A stretch of DNA of 64,000 nt from Paenibacillus sp. FSL H8-0548 (lineage in GTDB: Bacteria; Bacillota; Bacilli; Paenibacillales; Paenibacillaceae): the NCBI RefSeq assembly GCF_038630985.1, contig NZ_CP152049.1, forward strand, positions 2,809,501 to 2,873,500. The letters are read 5' to 3'. The position numbers and the translations under genes were made by a program. Positions 44,495 to 53,499 of this stretch are shown here, piece by piece. The notes beneath the pieces are model-generated. The model worked only from the letters and a program-made list of their open reading frames with translations, had not been told where the DNA came from and ran no database searches. Numbering within the stretch: position 1 is the stretch's first letter; every line of letters begins with the position of its first letter.

Positions 44495-44558
44495 GTCGGG
44501 AAAGTGGCAGCAAGTTGTCGTAATAATGTTAGCTGACTAACAACTATTGTGATAAAAT
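44495..44558 (+). promoter_or_regulatory. MarR gene promoter with palindromic operator
   Basis: TTAGCT (44529) and TAAAAT (44553) are separated by 18 bases. GTTAGCTGACTAAC at 44528-44541, an inverted repeat, covers the -35 side and is the probable MarR site. Upstream GTCG boxes at 44495 and 44517 resemble, with 22-base spacing, the promoters of the glycan locus. Confidence 0.55.
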
Positions 44559-44598
44559 GAGAAAATATCTTCATTTGGACAGGTAAAGGAGGGCGAAA

Positions 44599-45033
44599 AT
44601 GGACGCAGACCGATCGGTTGCGCTCGAGCTAAGAACGCTAAGGAATATGTTGAAAAGACAGGCTGACGGGTTTATTCATCAGAAATACGCGGATCAACTG
44701 ACCGGGATGCATGGTTGGGTGTTGAAGTTTTTTGTCGATAACCAGGACAAAGAGATTTTCCAGCGCGATTTCGAGAACGAGTTTTCGATTCGCCGTTCAA
44801 CGGCGAGTAAGATTTTGCAATTGATGGAGAAAAATAGCCTTATCACAAGACAGTCAGTTTCTTACGATGCGCGCTTAAAAAGAATTATGCTTACGCCTAA
44901 GGCTATCGAGTACCATGAAACGATTATCAAGAAGTACGTTGCATTGGAGTGTGAGCTGAGGAAGGGGATATCGCGAGAGGAGATGGAATTTTTTTTTGCC
45001 GTACTGGATAAAATTAAAAAAAATTTGGAGTAG
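44599..45033 (+). CDS. MarR-family transcriptional regulator
   Basis: A 144-residue winged-helix regulator. The recognition part reads FQRDFENEFSIRRSTASKIL and the wing SYDARLKRIMLTPK. AAAGGAGGG precedes the start. It lies 97 bases before a two-subunit ABC exporter, and similar GTTAG-centred palindromes lie before both, so it probably represses itself and the exporter and is released by a drug. Confidence 0.92.
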   Translation: MDADRSVALELRTLRNMLKRQADGFIHQKYADQLTGMHGWVLKFFVDNQDKEIFQRDFENEFSIRRSTASKILQLMEKNSLITRQSVSYDARLKRIMLTPKAIEYHETIIKKYVALECELRKGISREEMEFFFAVLDKIKKNLE

Positions 45034-45076
45034 CAGTCGTCAACGTTTTAATGGCGGCTTTTATTAGTGTAATATT

Positions 45077-45090
45077 GTTAGTAGACTTAC
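45077..45090. promoter_or_regulatory. Probable MarR operator before the ABC exporter
   Basis: GTTAGTAGACTTAC matches the site before the MarR gene at 11 of 14 positions. It follows TAATAT (45070), a possible -10 box, so a bound repressor would block transcription. A further CTAAC half-site lies at 45101. Confidence 0.55.
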
Positions 45091-45130
45091 AGTTCTATGG
45101 CTAACAACATGGAGAAGGAGCGTTTGATAA

Positions 45131-46894
45131 ATGCTAAAGATTTTGAAGTATTTCAATCCTAAAAATGTTTGGTTTATCGTCATCAGTACCGCATTTATCG
45201 TGTTCCAGGTATGGCTCGATCTTAAGCTTCCCGATTATTTGGCAGAAATCACAAAGCTGGTGCAGACAGAAGGAAGCTCCTTAAGCGAGGTATGGAAACC
45301 AGGCGCCTACATGATGATATGCGCGATTGGAAGCTTAATTGCATCTTTCATCGTCGTCTATTTGGTCGCTCAGAGCGCCGCTTCACTCGCGAAGAGGCTC
45401 AGAAGCATGCTCTTCGACAAGGTTGAATCATTCTCGATGGCCGAAATGAATCAATTCTCGACGGCGAGCCTTATTACCCGTTCTACGAACGATATTACGC
45501 AAGTGCAAACGATCGTGGCGATGGGGCTGCAAGTCATGATAAAAGCACCTATTCTAGCAGGCTGGGCGATTGTGAAGATCTCCAGCAAGAGCTGGCAATG
45601 GACGCTCTCATCCGGTGTTTCGGTCGCGCTGCTGCTTCTCATGATTGCGATCGTTATTTTGTTCGCCATGCCGAAGTTCAGAATGATTCAAGGATTAACG
45701 GATCAATTGAACCGAGTAACAAGAGAAGGCTTGCATGGTCTGCGAGTTATTCGTGCTTATAATGCAGGACCGAGCCAAGAAGCGAAATTCGAATACGCGA
45801 ATCGGGAGTTAACCGATGCGAATCTGTTCACAAGCCGATTAATGGCCTTAATGATGCCGGTCATGAGTCTTATCATGAGTGGATTAAGCTTGGCTATTTA
45901 TTGGATCGGCGCTTATTTGATCAATGGAGCGGATACAGCGGCAAGACTTGGCTTGTTCAGTGACATGGTTATCTTCTCTTCCTATGCCATGCAGATCGTT
46001 ATGGCTTTCATGATGTTATCGATGGTTTTCTTTATGCTGCCGCGTGCGTCGGTTTCTGCCAAGCGCGTAATAGAAGTATTAAATACGGAACCAAGCATCA
46101 AGGATGGTGGATCGAAATCGACTAATGCCGCCAAAGCAGGAGAGATTGAATTCCGGAATGTCAGCTTCAAATATGCGGATTCGGATGAATATGTACTTAG
46201 AGATATCAGCTTCGTTGCGCGCAGGGGCGAGACGGTAGCATTCATCGGCTCGACGGGCAGCGGCAAGAGTACGCTGCTGAACTTAATTCCGAGATTTTAT
46301 GACGTGTCAGAGGGAGCGGTACTTGTCCAAGGGTTGAATGTGAAAGAGTACACGCTGCGGGATCTGCACAATAAGCTTGGTTACGTTCCTCAGAAAACCG
46401 TATTATTCAGCGGAACCGTAACGTCTAATGTCGCCTATGGGGATAACGGGCGAGTGGAAGGATCTGCTGAGGATGTGAAGAAAGCGGTAGCGATCGCCAG
46501 AGGCCAAGAATTCGTGGAAAAGCTGGAAGGCGGGTACGAAGGCAGCATCTCGCAAGGCGGCTCGAACTTGTCCGGCGGGCAGAAGCAGCGGTTATCTATC
46601 GCTAGAGCGGTATTCCGGAAGCCTGACATTTACATTTTTGATGATTCCTTCTCAGCACTTGATTACAAGACAGACCGTCAGCTGCGCTCCATGCTGAATC
46701 AAGAAACGGTGGGCGCTACGAACCTGATTGTAGGGCAGCGAATCGGAACGATAAAGGAAGCCGATCTCATACTCGTTCTCGACGAAGGCAAGATCGTAGG
46801 AAGAGGTACGCATCAAGAGCTGCTTCAGACCTGCGAGGTTTATCGTCAGATCGCGAACTCTCAGTTATCGAAGGAGGAGCTTGAAATTGGCTAA
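45131..46894 (+). CDS. ABC exporter, fused membrane/ATPase subunit 1
   Basis: A 587-residue half-exporter: six membrane spans in the first 310 residues and an ATPase domain with GSTGSGKST, signature NLSGGQKQR and Walker B DIYIFDDSFSALD. The residue after the Walker B Asp is Asp (FDDS) where Glu is normal, so this subunit probably forms the degenerate ATP site of a heterodimer. AAGGAGCG precedes the ATG. Overlaps the next subunit. Likely multidrug or peptide export. Confidence 0.93.
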   Translation: MLKILKYFNPKNVWFIVISTAFIVFQVWLDLKLPDYLAEITKLVQTEGSSLSEVWKPGAYMMICAIGSLIASFIVVYLVAQSAASLAKRLRSMLFDKVESFSMAEMNQFSTASLITRSTNDITQVQTIVAMGLQVMIKAPILAGWAIVKISSKSWQWTLSSGVSVALLLLMIAIVILFAMPKFRMIQGLTDQLNRVTREGLHGLRVIRAYNAGPSQEAKFEYANRELTDANLFTSRLMALMMPVMSLIMSGLSLAIYWIGAYLINGADTAARLGLFSDMVIFSSYAMQIVMAFMMLSMVFFMLPRASVSAKRVIEVLNTEPSIKDGGSKSTNAAKAGEIEFRNVSFKYADSDEYVLRDISFVARRGETVAFIGSTGSGKSTLLNLIPRFYDVSEGAVLVQGLNVKEYTLRDLHNKLGYVPQKTVLFSGTVTSNVAYGDNGRVEGSAEDVKKAVAIARGQEFVEKLEGGYEGSISQGGSNLSGGQKQRLSIARAVFRKPDIYIFDDSFSALDYKTDRQLRSMLNQETVGATNLIVGQRIGTIKEADLILVLDEGKIVGRGTHQELLQTCEVYRQIANSQLSKEELEIG

Positions 46895-48674
46895 ACAACA
46901 GGTCGCAACCAAGCAAAACATCGATTTCAAAGGCACAATGGGCAAGCTCGTCGCGTATTGCAGGCCATATGTACCTCTTATTATCGTGGCCCTGCTGCTG
47001 TCCGTCGTCGGCACCCTATTTACGATTGTCGGGCCAAGCAAGCTGCAGGAAATGACGGATCACATTACCGTAGGGCTAATGGGCAAAATCGACATGGACG
47101 CGGTTTTTGGCATCGGTATACTGCTTTCCGTCCTATACGGTTTAAGCGTCATCTTCTCCTTCTTCCAAGGCTACATTATGGCTACGGTAACGCAGAAGGT
47201 ATCGAAAAGCTTGCGCACGCGCATCTCGAAGAAGATTAACAAGCTTCCATTGAAATATTTTGATTCCACAAGCAATGGCGATGTACTGAGCCGTGTCACC
47301 AATGACATCGATACGATCGGACAGACGATGAATCAGAGTGTCGGGATGCTTGTAACTTCCGTCACCATGCTTGTGGGCTCATTGTTCATGATGTTCTATA
47401 CCAATGTATGGATGACGTTGACGGCGATTATTTCGACGTTTCTAGGATTTGGCTTTATGACCATAATGATCAAAAAATCGCAAACGCATTTCGTTCACCA
47501 GCAGGCGAACCTAGGTGCATTGAATGGTCATGTCGAGGAAATATTCTCAGGTTACGATGTCGTTAAGGTTTATAATGGAGAGCGGAAAGCGAAGGAAACC
47601 TTTAACGAAATCAACGATAAATTGTATGAAAGCTCATGGAAGTCGCAATTTTTATCCGGCTTGACGATGCCGCTCATGATGTTCGTCGGCAACTTCGGCT
47701 ACGTGGCGGTATGTATTGTCGGCGGAGCATTAGCAATGGATGGTCAAATTTCGTTTGGTGTTATCGTTGCTTTCATGCTCTATGTCCGGCTGTTCACTCA
47801 GCCCCTTGGGCAAATTGCGCAGGCCGCGACAAGTCTGCAATCGACTGCAGCTGCAGCCGCACGCGTTTTTGAATTTTTGGAAGAGAAGGAGCTTGAGGAC
47901 GAGAGCCATAAATCGAAGGTGCTTAAGGACGTTAAGGGTCAGGTAGAGTTCCGGAACGTTTCCTTCGGATATGATCCGGATAAGCTTATCATTAACGATT
48001 TCTCAGCCCGCGCCTTACCAGGCCAGAAGATCGCTATCGTTGGTCCGACAGGGGCGGGGAAGACAACTATCGTTAATTTGCTAATGCGGTTTTATGAGCT
48101 GAACGGCGGGGAAATTGTCATCGATGGTGTACCGATCCATGAGCTTCCTCGGGAAAATGTTCATGAGCAGTTTTGTATGGTGCTTCAGGACACGTGGTTA
48201 TTCGAGGGCACAATCAAAGAAAATATCGTCTTCAATAAGCAGGGCGTTACCGATGCTGAAGTGAAGGACGTCTCTAAGGCCGTCGGCATTGATCATTTTA
48301 TCAGAACCTTGCTTCATGGCTACGACACGGTACTGAACGAGCAAGTGAACCTTTCCGCAGGTCAGAAGCAGCTCATTACGATTGCAAGAGCGCTTATTGC
48401 AAACGCCCCGCTGCTCATCCTCGACGAGGCGACGAGCTCCGTCGATACGAGAACAGAGCTTCTCATTCAAGAAGCAATGGACCGTCTGATGGTAGGAAGA
48501 ACCTCGTTCGTAATCGCGCATAGGCTGTCTACGATAAAGAATGCCGATATCATCCTCGTCATGAAGGACGGAGATATTATCGAGAGCGGCAATCACAAGG
48601 AACTGCTTGCTGCGAATGGCTTCTATGCCGATTTGTATAATAGCCAGTTTGAGACTGCGGAAGCTGCTCTGTAA
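46887..48674 (+). CDS. ABC exporter, fused membrane/ATPase subunit 2
   Basis: A 595-residue partner half-exporter with six spans, GPTGAGKTT, signature NLSAGQKQL (Ala for the usual second Gly) and Walker B LLILDEATSSVD with the catalytic Glu. It therefore carries the active ATPase site of the heterodimer. I start at the TTG at 46887, nine bases after AAGGAGG; the TTG at 46881 is too near. The start overlaps the previous gene by eight bases. Confidence 0.93.
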   Translation: MAKQQVATKQNIDFKGTMGKLVAYCRPYVPLIIVALLLSVVGTLFTIVGPSKLQEMTDHITVGLMGKIDMDAVFGIGILLSVLYGLSVIFSFFQGYIMATVTQKVSKSLRTRISKKINKLPLKYFDSTSNGDVLSRVTNDIDTIGQTMNQSVGMLVTSVTMLVGSLFMMFYTNVWMTLTAIISTFLGFGFMTIMIKKSQTHFVHQQANLGALNGHVEEIFSGYDVVKVYNGERKAKETFNEINDKLYESSWKSQFLSGLTMPLMMFVGNFGYVAVCIVGGALAMDGQISFGVIVAFMLYVRLFTQPLGQIAQAATSLQSTAAAAARVFEFLEEKELEDESHKSKVLKDVKGQVEFRNVSFGYDPDKLIINDFSARALPGQKIAIVGPTGAGKTTIVNLLMRFYELNGGEIVIDGVPIHELPRENVHEQFCMVLQDTWLFEGTIKENIVFNKQGVTDAEVKDVSKAVGIDHFIRTLLHGYDTVLNEQVNLSAGQKQLITIARALIANAPLLILDEATSSVDTRTELLIQEAMDRLMVGRTSFVIAHRLSTIKNADIILVMKDGDIIESGNHKELLAANGFYADLYNSQFETAEAAL

Positions 48675-48736
48675 GAAGACATATGCTCAGAAAATGAAAG
48701 CGACGATAGTCTGATGCTAATAAACTCCCCTACGAT

Positions 48737-48762
48737 AGACAGGTGAATAATTAAACCTGTCT
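48737..48762 (+). terminator. Hairpin after the ABC exporter
   Basis: AGACAGGT and ACCTGTCT form an 8-bp stem with a 10-base loop. No T-run follows, so it may be a weak terminator. Confidence 0.4.
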
Positions 48763-48951
48763 CTGTAAGGGTGCTTGTTCAAAGTTCTACAAATGCTTCA
48801 TGATATACATGTTTGTGGCAGGAGTTGCTTAGTATAAATGGCGGCTCCTGCTTTTCTGATATTATACCTGCCGGAAGTTATTTTCAAATAATCAAATCGG
48901 TTCTAAATTTCTTCCTTGAAAATAACCGCATCGGCGTCATTCAACTCAAGC

Positions 48952-48987
48952 AGAACACCATTCCTTTTTTTTATGGAATGGTGTTCT
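48952..48987 (+). terminator. Hairpin with T-rich loop
   Basis: AGAACACCATTCC and GGAATGGTGTTCT form a perfect 13-bp stem; eight T sit in the loop and TGTTATTTG follows. It lies in the 48675-49139 gap between the exporter and the GH2 gene. Confidence 0.5.
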
Positions 48988-49029
48988 TGTTATTTGAAGG
49001 TGGCTTGAACTCGAAACCTTCTTTAAAAA

Positions 49030-49094
49030 GTCGTTTAAGTTCCATCGATATAGTCGTCAAAACGTTAGTAAGCTCTCATCGTGTTAATTACAAT
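49030..49094 (+). promoter_or_regulatory. Glycan-locus promoter, site A (before GH2)
   Basis: GTCG boxes at 49030 and 49053 (23 bp apart), TTAGTA at 49065, then 18 bases and the -10 box TACAAT at 49089. The same layout recurs before the GH1, binding-protein and permease genes. It is the likely binding site of the locus' AraC-type activator. Confidence 0.75.
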
Positions 49095-49139
49095 TATATA
49101 AGGGCTAGGTATTTTTCAAAAGAGGAGTGTTGTTACACA

Positions 49140-51449
49140 ATGAGAAGACGTATTGAGATGAATGATGCTTGGCAATTTATTAGAAAGAATGAAGAGCATG
49201 CGGAAAATGAATCGTATAATGACGAGCATTGGGGCATCGTGAATATTCCCCATACATGGAACGCGATCGATGGTGCAAACGGCTATGAATATTATCAAGG
49301 GGCTTGCTGGTACAGAAAGACGTTTGCGATCGAACCTTCTTGCGAGGGGAACAGACTGTTTATAGAATTCAATGGTTCTAACAGTATAACGGATGTATAC
49401 GTGAATGGCCTGCATATGGGTCAGCATAAAGGAGGGTACTCCACATTCAGGTTTGACATAACGGAGGCTGTTAATTTCGGTGCCAACAATGTACTTGCAG
49501 TAAAAGTCGACAATAAGGTCGTAGATGACGTCTACCCTCAGAAAGCAGACTTTACCTTCTACGGAGGGATTTACCGAGATGTCAATGTAGTTGTAGCGAA
49601 TTCCGTTCATTTGGATTTAATGGATTATGGTTCTAATGGCGTATATGTCATTCAGGAAGAAGTAACGAAGGAAAAAGCTCGACTGATCATTCGGTCAAGA
49701 CTTGTAAATGACGGTAATGAAGTGAAGGAAGTTAGACTTTGGGCGAATATTTTCGATGCTGATAATCAGATTGTAACGTACGCTGCAAAGGAAGTTATAT
49801 TGGCTGCAGGAGAAAGCAAAATAGAAGAGCTGTCTTGTGTCATAGACAACCCGACACTGTGGCATGGCCGGAAAAACCCTTATCTTTATAGGGTAAACGT
49901 TTCATTAACCAGCTTTAATGACACAATCGATGAATGTTCAATTCCTTTTGGAGTGAGATACTTTCATGTCGATCCAGTGCAGGGCTTTTTCTTGAATGGC
50001 GAACATTTGCCTTTGCGCGGTGTATCCAGACATCAAGATAGAAAGGATATGGGCTGGGCCATAACGGAACAAGAGCAAGTTGAAGATATGGGATATATAA
50101 AAGAAATCGGGGCATCTTCGATCAGGCTCGCTCATTATCAACACAGCCAATTCTTTTATGATTTGTGCGATCAAGAAGGTATGGTTGTATGGGCAGAAAT
50201 TCCATTCATATCGATCATGTCACAGAATGAATTAGAAGGAATCAATGCAAAGCAGCAGATGTTGGAATTGATCAAACAAAATTATAATCATCCTTCTATC
50301 ATATTCTGGGGGGTGCAAAATGAAATTCAAATCGGTGGAGAACGGCCGGAGGTCAGGAAGCTCGTTAAAGAGCTGAATGAACTAACTAAAAATGAAGATC
50401 CTACCCGAATAACGACGATGGCAAATGTTCTGTTCGTCAACGAGGAAGATGAATATAACCGTATAACGGATGTAATTGGATACAACAAGTACTACGGCTG
50501 GTACCACGGAAAGTCAGAGGATTTTGCCCCTTGGCTTGACAAGTTTCATCGCATTAATCCTGATGTGCCGTTGTGCATATCCGAATATGGCGCAGAAGGC
50601 ATTGTCCAATATCATAGTTCTGCTCCTAAAATGAAAGATTACACGGAAGAATATCATACCCTTTTCCATGAGTCGGTTTGGAAGATTTTTGAGAAGAGAC
50701 GTTTCTTATGGGGGACTTATGTGTGGAACATGTTTGATTTTGGAGCCAACATCAGAGACGAAGGAGGCGTCAAAGGGAGAAACAACAAAGGTCTTATTTC
50801 CTATGATAGAAAGATTAAGAAGGATGCTTTCTATATGTATAAAGCTCATTGGTCCGAAGAAAAATTTGTTCATATCGCGAGCAAACGATTCATAGATCGA
50901 GCAGAGGAATCCATTTCTATTAAGGTCTATTCTAATTGCTCTGAAGTGACGCTATTCGTCAATGGTGCCAAAGTTCAAACGCAAACGAGCGATGAGAAAA
51001 TCTTCTGCTTTGAGCATGTGAGCTTGATTGATGGGTTGAATGCTATTCGTGCAGTAGCCACCGATGGACAAGTTCAATACTCGGATACTGCACAGTTTAA
51101 TAAGGTGGACGAGCCGAATGCAAGCTACGAAGCCCCGGTAGAGGACAAGGGCGAGGAAGTCAGCAACTGGTTCGAATTGCCCGAACTAGATGGGAAGACA
51201 ATGGAGGACCTGCAAATTACCAATGATGTATACTCCACCAGATGTACCTTTAAAGAGCTTTACGAGAGTGATGACGCGGCAGCAGTGCTGAATCAATTTC
51301 TGGGAGAGGGCTTTAGAGAGAGGCCTACTTACAGCATGACTCAAGGATTCAAGATCGATACCTTAGCGGAAATGGCACCCGAACACTTTACTGAAAAGCT
51401 GTTATACGCGCTCAATAAAGAATTAACGCAAATCAAAAAGCCTAATTAA
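49140..51449 (+). CDS. Glycoside hydrolase family 2 (beta-galactosidase-like)
   Basis: A 769-residue enzyme. The N-terminal jelly-roll binds sugar (WNAIDGANGYEYYQGACWYR), an Ig-like domain follows, then the TIM barrel with acid/base E395 (WGVQNEIQIG) and nucleophile E482 (ISEYGAEG), and a C-terminal tail of about 150 residues. I start at the ATG at 49140, after AGAGGAG, because the frame upstream covers the promoter and lacks homology. No signal peptide, so it acts on imported sugars. Beta-galactosidase is likely; glucuronidase or mannosidase activity is possible. Confidence 0.92.
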   Translation: MRRRIEMNDAWQFIRKNEEHAENESYNDEHWGIVNIPHTWNAIDGANGYEYYQGACWYRKTFAIEPSCEGNRLFIEFNGSNSITDVYVNGLHMGQHKGGYSTFRFDITEAVNFGANNVLAVKVDNKVVDDVYPQKADFTFYGGIYRDVNVVVANSVHLDLMDYGSNGVYVIQEEVTKEKARLIIRSRLVNDGNEVKEVRLWANIFDADNQIVTYAAKEVILAAGESKIEELSCVIDNPTLWHGRKNPYLYRVNVSLTSFNDTIDECSIPFGVRYFHVDPVQGFFLNGEHLPLRGVSRHQDRKDMGWAITEQEQVEDMGYIKEIGASSIRLAHYQHSQFFYDLCDQEGMVVWAEIPFISIMSQNELEGINAKQQMLELIKQNYNHPSIIFWGVQNEIQIGGERPEVRKLVKELNELTKNEDPTRITTMANVLFVNEEDEYNRITDVIGYNKYYGWYHGKSEDFAPWLDKFHRINPDVPLCISEYGAEGIVQYHSSAPKMKDYTEEYHTLFHESVWKIFEKRRFLWGTYVWNMFDFGANIRDEGGVKGRNNKGLISYDRKIKKDAFYMYKAHWSEEKFVHIASKRFIDRAEESISIKVYSNCSEVTLFVNGAKVQTQTSDEKIFCFEHVSLIDGLNAIRAVATDGQVQYSDTAQFNKVDEPNASYEAPVEDKGEEVSNWFELPELDGKTMEDLQITNDVYSTRCTFKELYESDDAAAVLNQFLGEGFRERPTYSMTQGFKIDTLAEMAPEHFTEKLLYALNKELTQIKKPN

Positions 51450-51497
51450 CGATTAAAGGTCTCGAGTTTAGTTCGAAAGGAAAGGAAATGATGTGAG

Positions 51498-53279
51498 ATG
51501 AAATACATCTGCAATCCCATCAACATGGAGTACAAATATCAGTTTATCGAAATGAACGGAATGAAAGTCAACAGAGAGGCAGCGGATCCTAGCCTGATTT
51601 TATTTAACGGGAAATACTTTCTGTTTCCTTCTATGACGACCGGTTTTCTTGTCAGTGATAATCTCGTGGACTGGGAATTCCATCCGTTGAAAGATGTGCC
51701 GATTTATGACTATGCTCCAGACGTAAGGATTATTGGAGATTATATGTATTTCACGGCTTCGAATGCGGAGAAAAACGGTTCTTTTTACCGAACGAAAGAT
51801 CCAATTCATGGACATTTCGAAGAGATAGAAGGCACATTTCCCTTCTGGGATCCGAATCTATTCGTGGATGATGATGGGCGGGTTTATTTTTACTGGGGAT
51901 GCTCGAACTCCAAGCCGATCTACGGAATTGAGCTGCAGCCAGATGATATGAAGCCGATTGGCGAGCCGTCGGAATTGATCTTCAACAACCAATCCGTTAT
52001 TGGGTATGAAAGGAACGGAGAAAATCATATTCCTCCTAAAACGCCCGAGCAAATTGAGCAAGCAGTTCAAAGATATGCCCAAAGCATGCCAAATGCTACG
52101 GAAGAAATGCTAAGTCATCTTAGAGTTGCGCTGGGGAATGATCCTTATATAGAAGGAGCGTGGATGGATAAGCATGAAGGCAGGTATTATCTGCAATATT
52201 CTAGCCCCGGTACGCAGTATAACGTTTATTCCGATGGAGTATACGTGTCGGATAAACCACTAGGCCCCTTTACGCTGGCTAAAAACAATCCATATTCATT
52301 TAAACCGGGGGGCTTTATTCAGGGAGCAGGACATGGGTCCACTCTGGAAGATAAGTATGGTAACTTTTGGCACGCTTCAACGATGAGGATCAGCGTGAAT
52401 CATATGTTCGAAAGGCGCTTGGGATTGTGGTCTGCAGGATTTGATCAAGATGGAGAGTTGTACTGCAATCAGCGATACGGCGACTGGCCGATGAAGATCG
52501 AGCAGGCTGAAAACGACACTTGGGCCAATCCCGAGTGGATGCTGCTCTCTTACGGCAAGCCGGCGAAAGCTTCGTCTCATGTACAGGGGAAGGAGGCGAT
52601 GAAGGCAACCGATGAGAATGTACAGACCTGGTGGAAAGCGGTAACTAACGAGGCTGGTCAATATCTGGAGATCGATTTACTGGATCAATGTCAAGTTCAT
52701 GCGGTTCAGATCAACTTTGCAGACGATCAATTAGACTTATCGCTTCCTAATGGCGCGGAGATGCGGAGAAGTGGTCATACACCTCGCTATATTGATCATC
52801 GCAAACATGTTACGAGATGGCTTCTGGAAGGCTCGCTGGACGGAACATCGTATTTTGTCATCAAAGATAAATCGAATGTGGATACCGATCTAGCGCATGA
52901 TCTGATCGTCCGGGAAGAAGGCTTGAAGGCGCGATTTATCCGATGTACGGTGATAGAACTGCCGTATCGCCAACAGGCATGTATTTCCGGTCTTAGAGTG
53001 TTTGGAATAGGCACAGGTGATCCCCCTATTCAAGTATCCGGAGTAAAGACCGACGTTCAAAACGGACTTGATCTTTCCGTTGCATGGAACCAAGATACTG
53101 CTGTGGGATATAACGTGTTATGGGGTTATACGTCGGAGAAGCTGTATCACAGCTACATGGTTCTGGGCAAATACGAGGTGTGCATAGGGGCGTTAATAAA
53201 AGGCGAGCCCGTATATGTCAGAGTGGATGCTTTTAATGAAACGGGAATTACGGAAGGCGAAGTTATTAAAGTCATCTAA
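51498..53279 (+). CDS. GH43-like hydrolase with discoidin-type C-terminal domain
   Basis: A 593-residue protein. The N-terminal 310 residues form a GH43-like propeller: D30 in AADPSLILF as base, an Asp in FWDPNLFVDDDG and the Glu in YIEGAWMDKHEG as acid. A F5/8-type C (discoidin) sugar-binding domain follows around 350-500 (GKPAKASSH, TRWLLEGSLDGTSYFVIKD) and a short fibronectin-like end. AAAGGAAATG lies upstream of the start. It follows the GH2 gene by 48 bases and is probably in the same transcript. Arabinose, xylose or galactose side-chain removal is plausible. Confidence 0.88.
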   Translation: MKYICNPINMEYKYQFIEMNGMKVNREAADPSLILFNGKYFLFPSMTTGFLVSDNLVDWEFHPLKDVPIYDYAPDVRIIGDYMYFTASNAEKNGSFYRTKDPIHGHFEEIEGTFPFWDPNLFVDDDGRVYFYWGCSNSKPIYGIELQPDDMKPIGEPSELIFNNQSVIGYERNGENHIPPKTPEQIEQAVQRYAQSMPNATEEMLSHLRVALGNDPYIEGAWMDKHEGRYYLQYSSPGTQYNVYSDGVYVSDKPLGPFTLAKNNPYSFKPGGFIQGAGHGSTLEDKYGNFWHASTMRISVNHMFERRLGLWSAGFDQDGELYCNQRYGDWPMKIEQAENDTWANPEWMLLSYGKPAKASSHVQGKEAMKATDENVQTWWKAVTNEAGQYLEIDLLDQCQVHAVQINFADDQLDLSLPNGAEMRRSGHTPRYIDHRKHVTRWLLEGSLDGTSYFVIKDKSNVDTDLAHDLIVREEGLKARFIRCTVIELPYRQQACISGLRVFGIGTGDPPIQVSGVKTDVQNGLDLSVAWNQDTAVGYNVLWGYTSEKLYHSYMVLGKYEVCIGALIKGEPVYVRVDAFNETGITEGEVIKVI

Positions 53280-53320
53280 CAGAAGGTTTCTCTGCGTTTG
53301 GATACTCATATGCTAGACAA

Positions 53321-53357
53321 GCAAGCAGCCGGGGCCGAAGAGGACTCGGCTACTTGC
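53321..53357 (+). other. Hairpin after the GH43-like gene
   Basis: GCAAGCAGCCG and CGGCTACTTGC pair at 10 of 11 positions around a 15-base loop. No T-run follows. It separates this unit from the GH1 promoter. Confidence 0.5.
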
Positions 53358-53372
53358 GCATTCGGAGGAAAA

Positions 53373-53437
53373 GTCGGCAAAGCTTCATTCAATAAGTCGC
53401 CAAAACGTTAGTTGACTTTCAAGGCTTTGATTACAAT
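53373..53437 (+). promoter_or_regulatory. Glycan-locus promoter, site B (before GH1)
   Basis: GTCG at 53373 and 53396 (23 bp), TTAGTT at 53408, 18-base spacer, TACAAT at 53432. AAAGTCGGCAAAGC in the upstream arm is identical to that of site C. Confidence 0.75.
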
Positions 53438-53499
53438 TGGATGAAGCTAGTATTTTTAATTGTATAGTAACTACGATAGGTAAAGGAGAGGAATTCATA

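Noticed and set aside
45037..45040. GTCG before the ABC exporter as another glycan-locus box
   Set aside because: No second box at 22-23 bp and no TTAGT 12 bp downstream.
48813..49139. N-terminal extension of the GH2 enzyme by 109 codons
   Set aside because: The extension covers the 13-bp hairpin and promoter site A and shows no homology; AGAGGAG before 49140 marks the better start.
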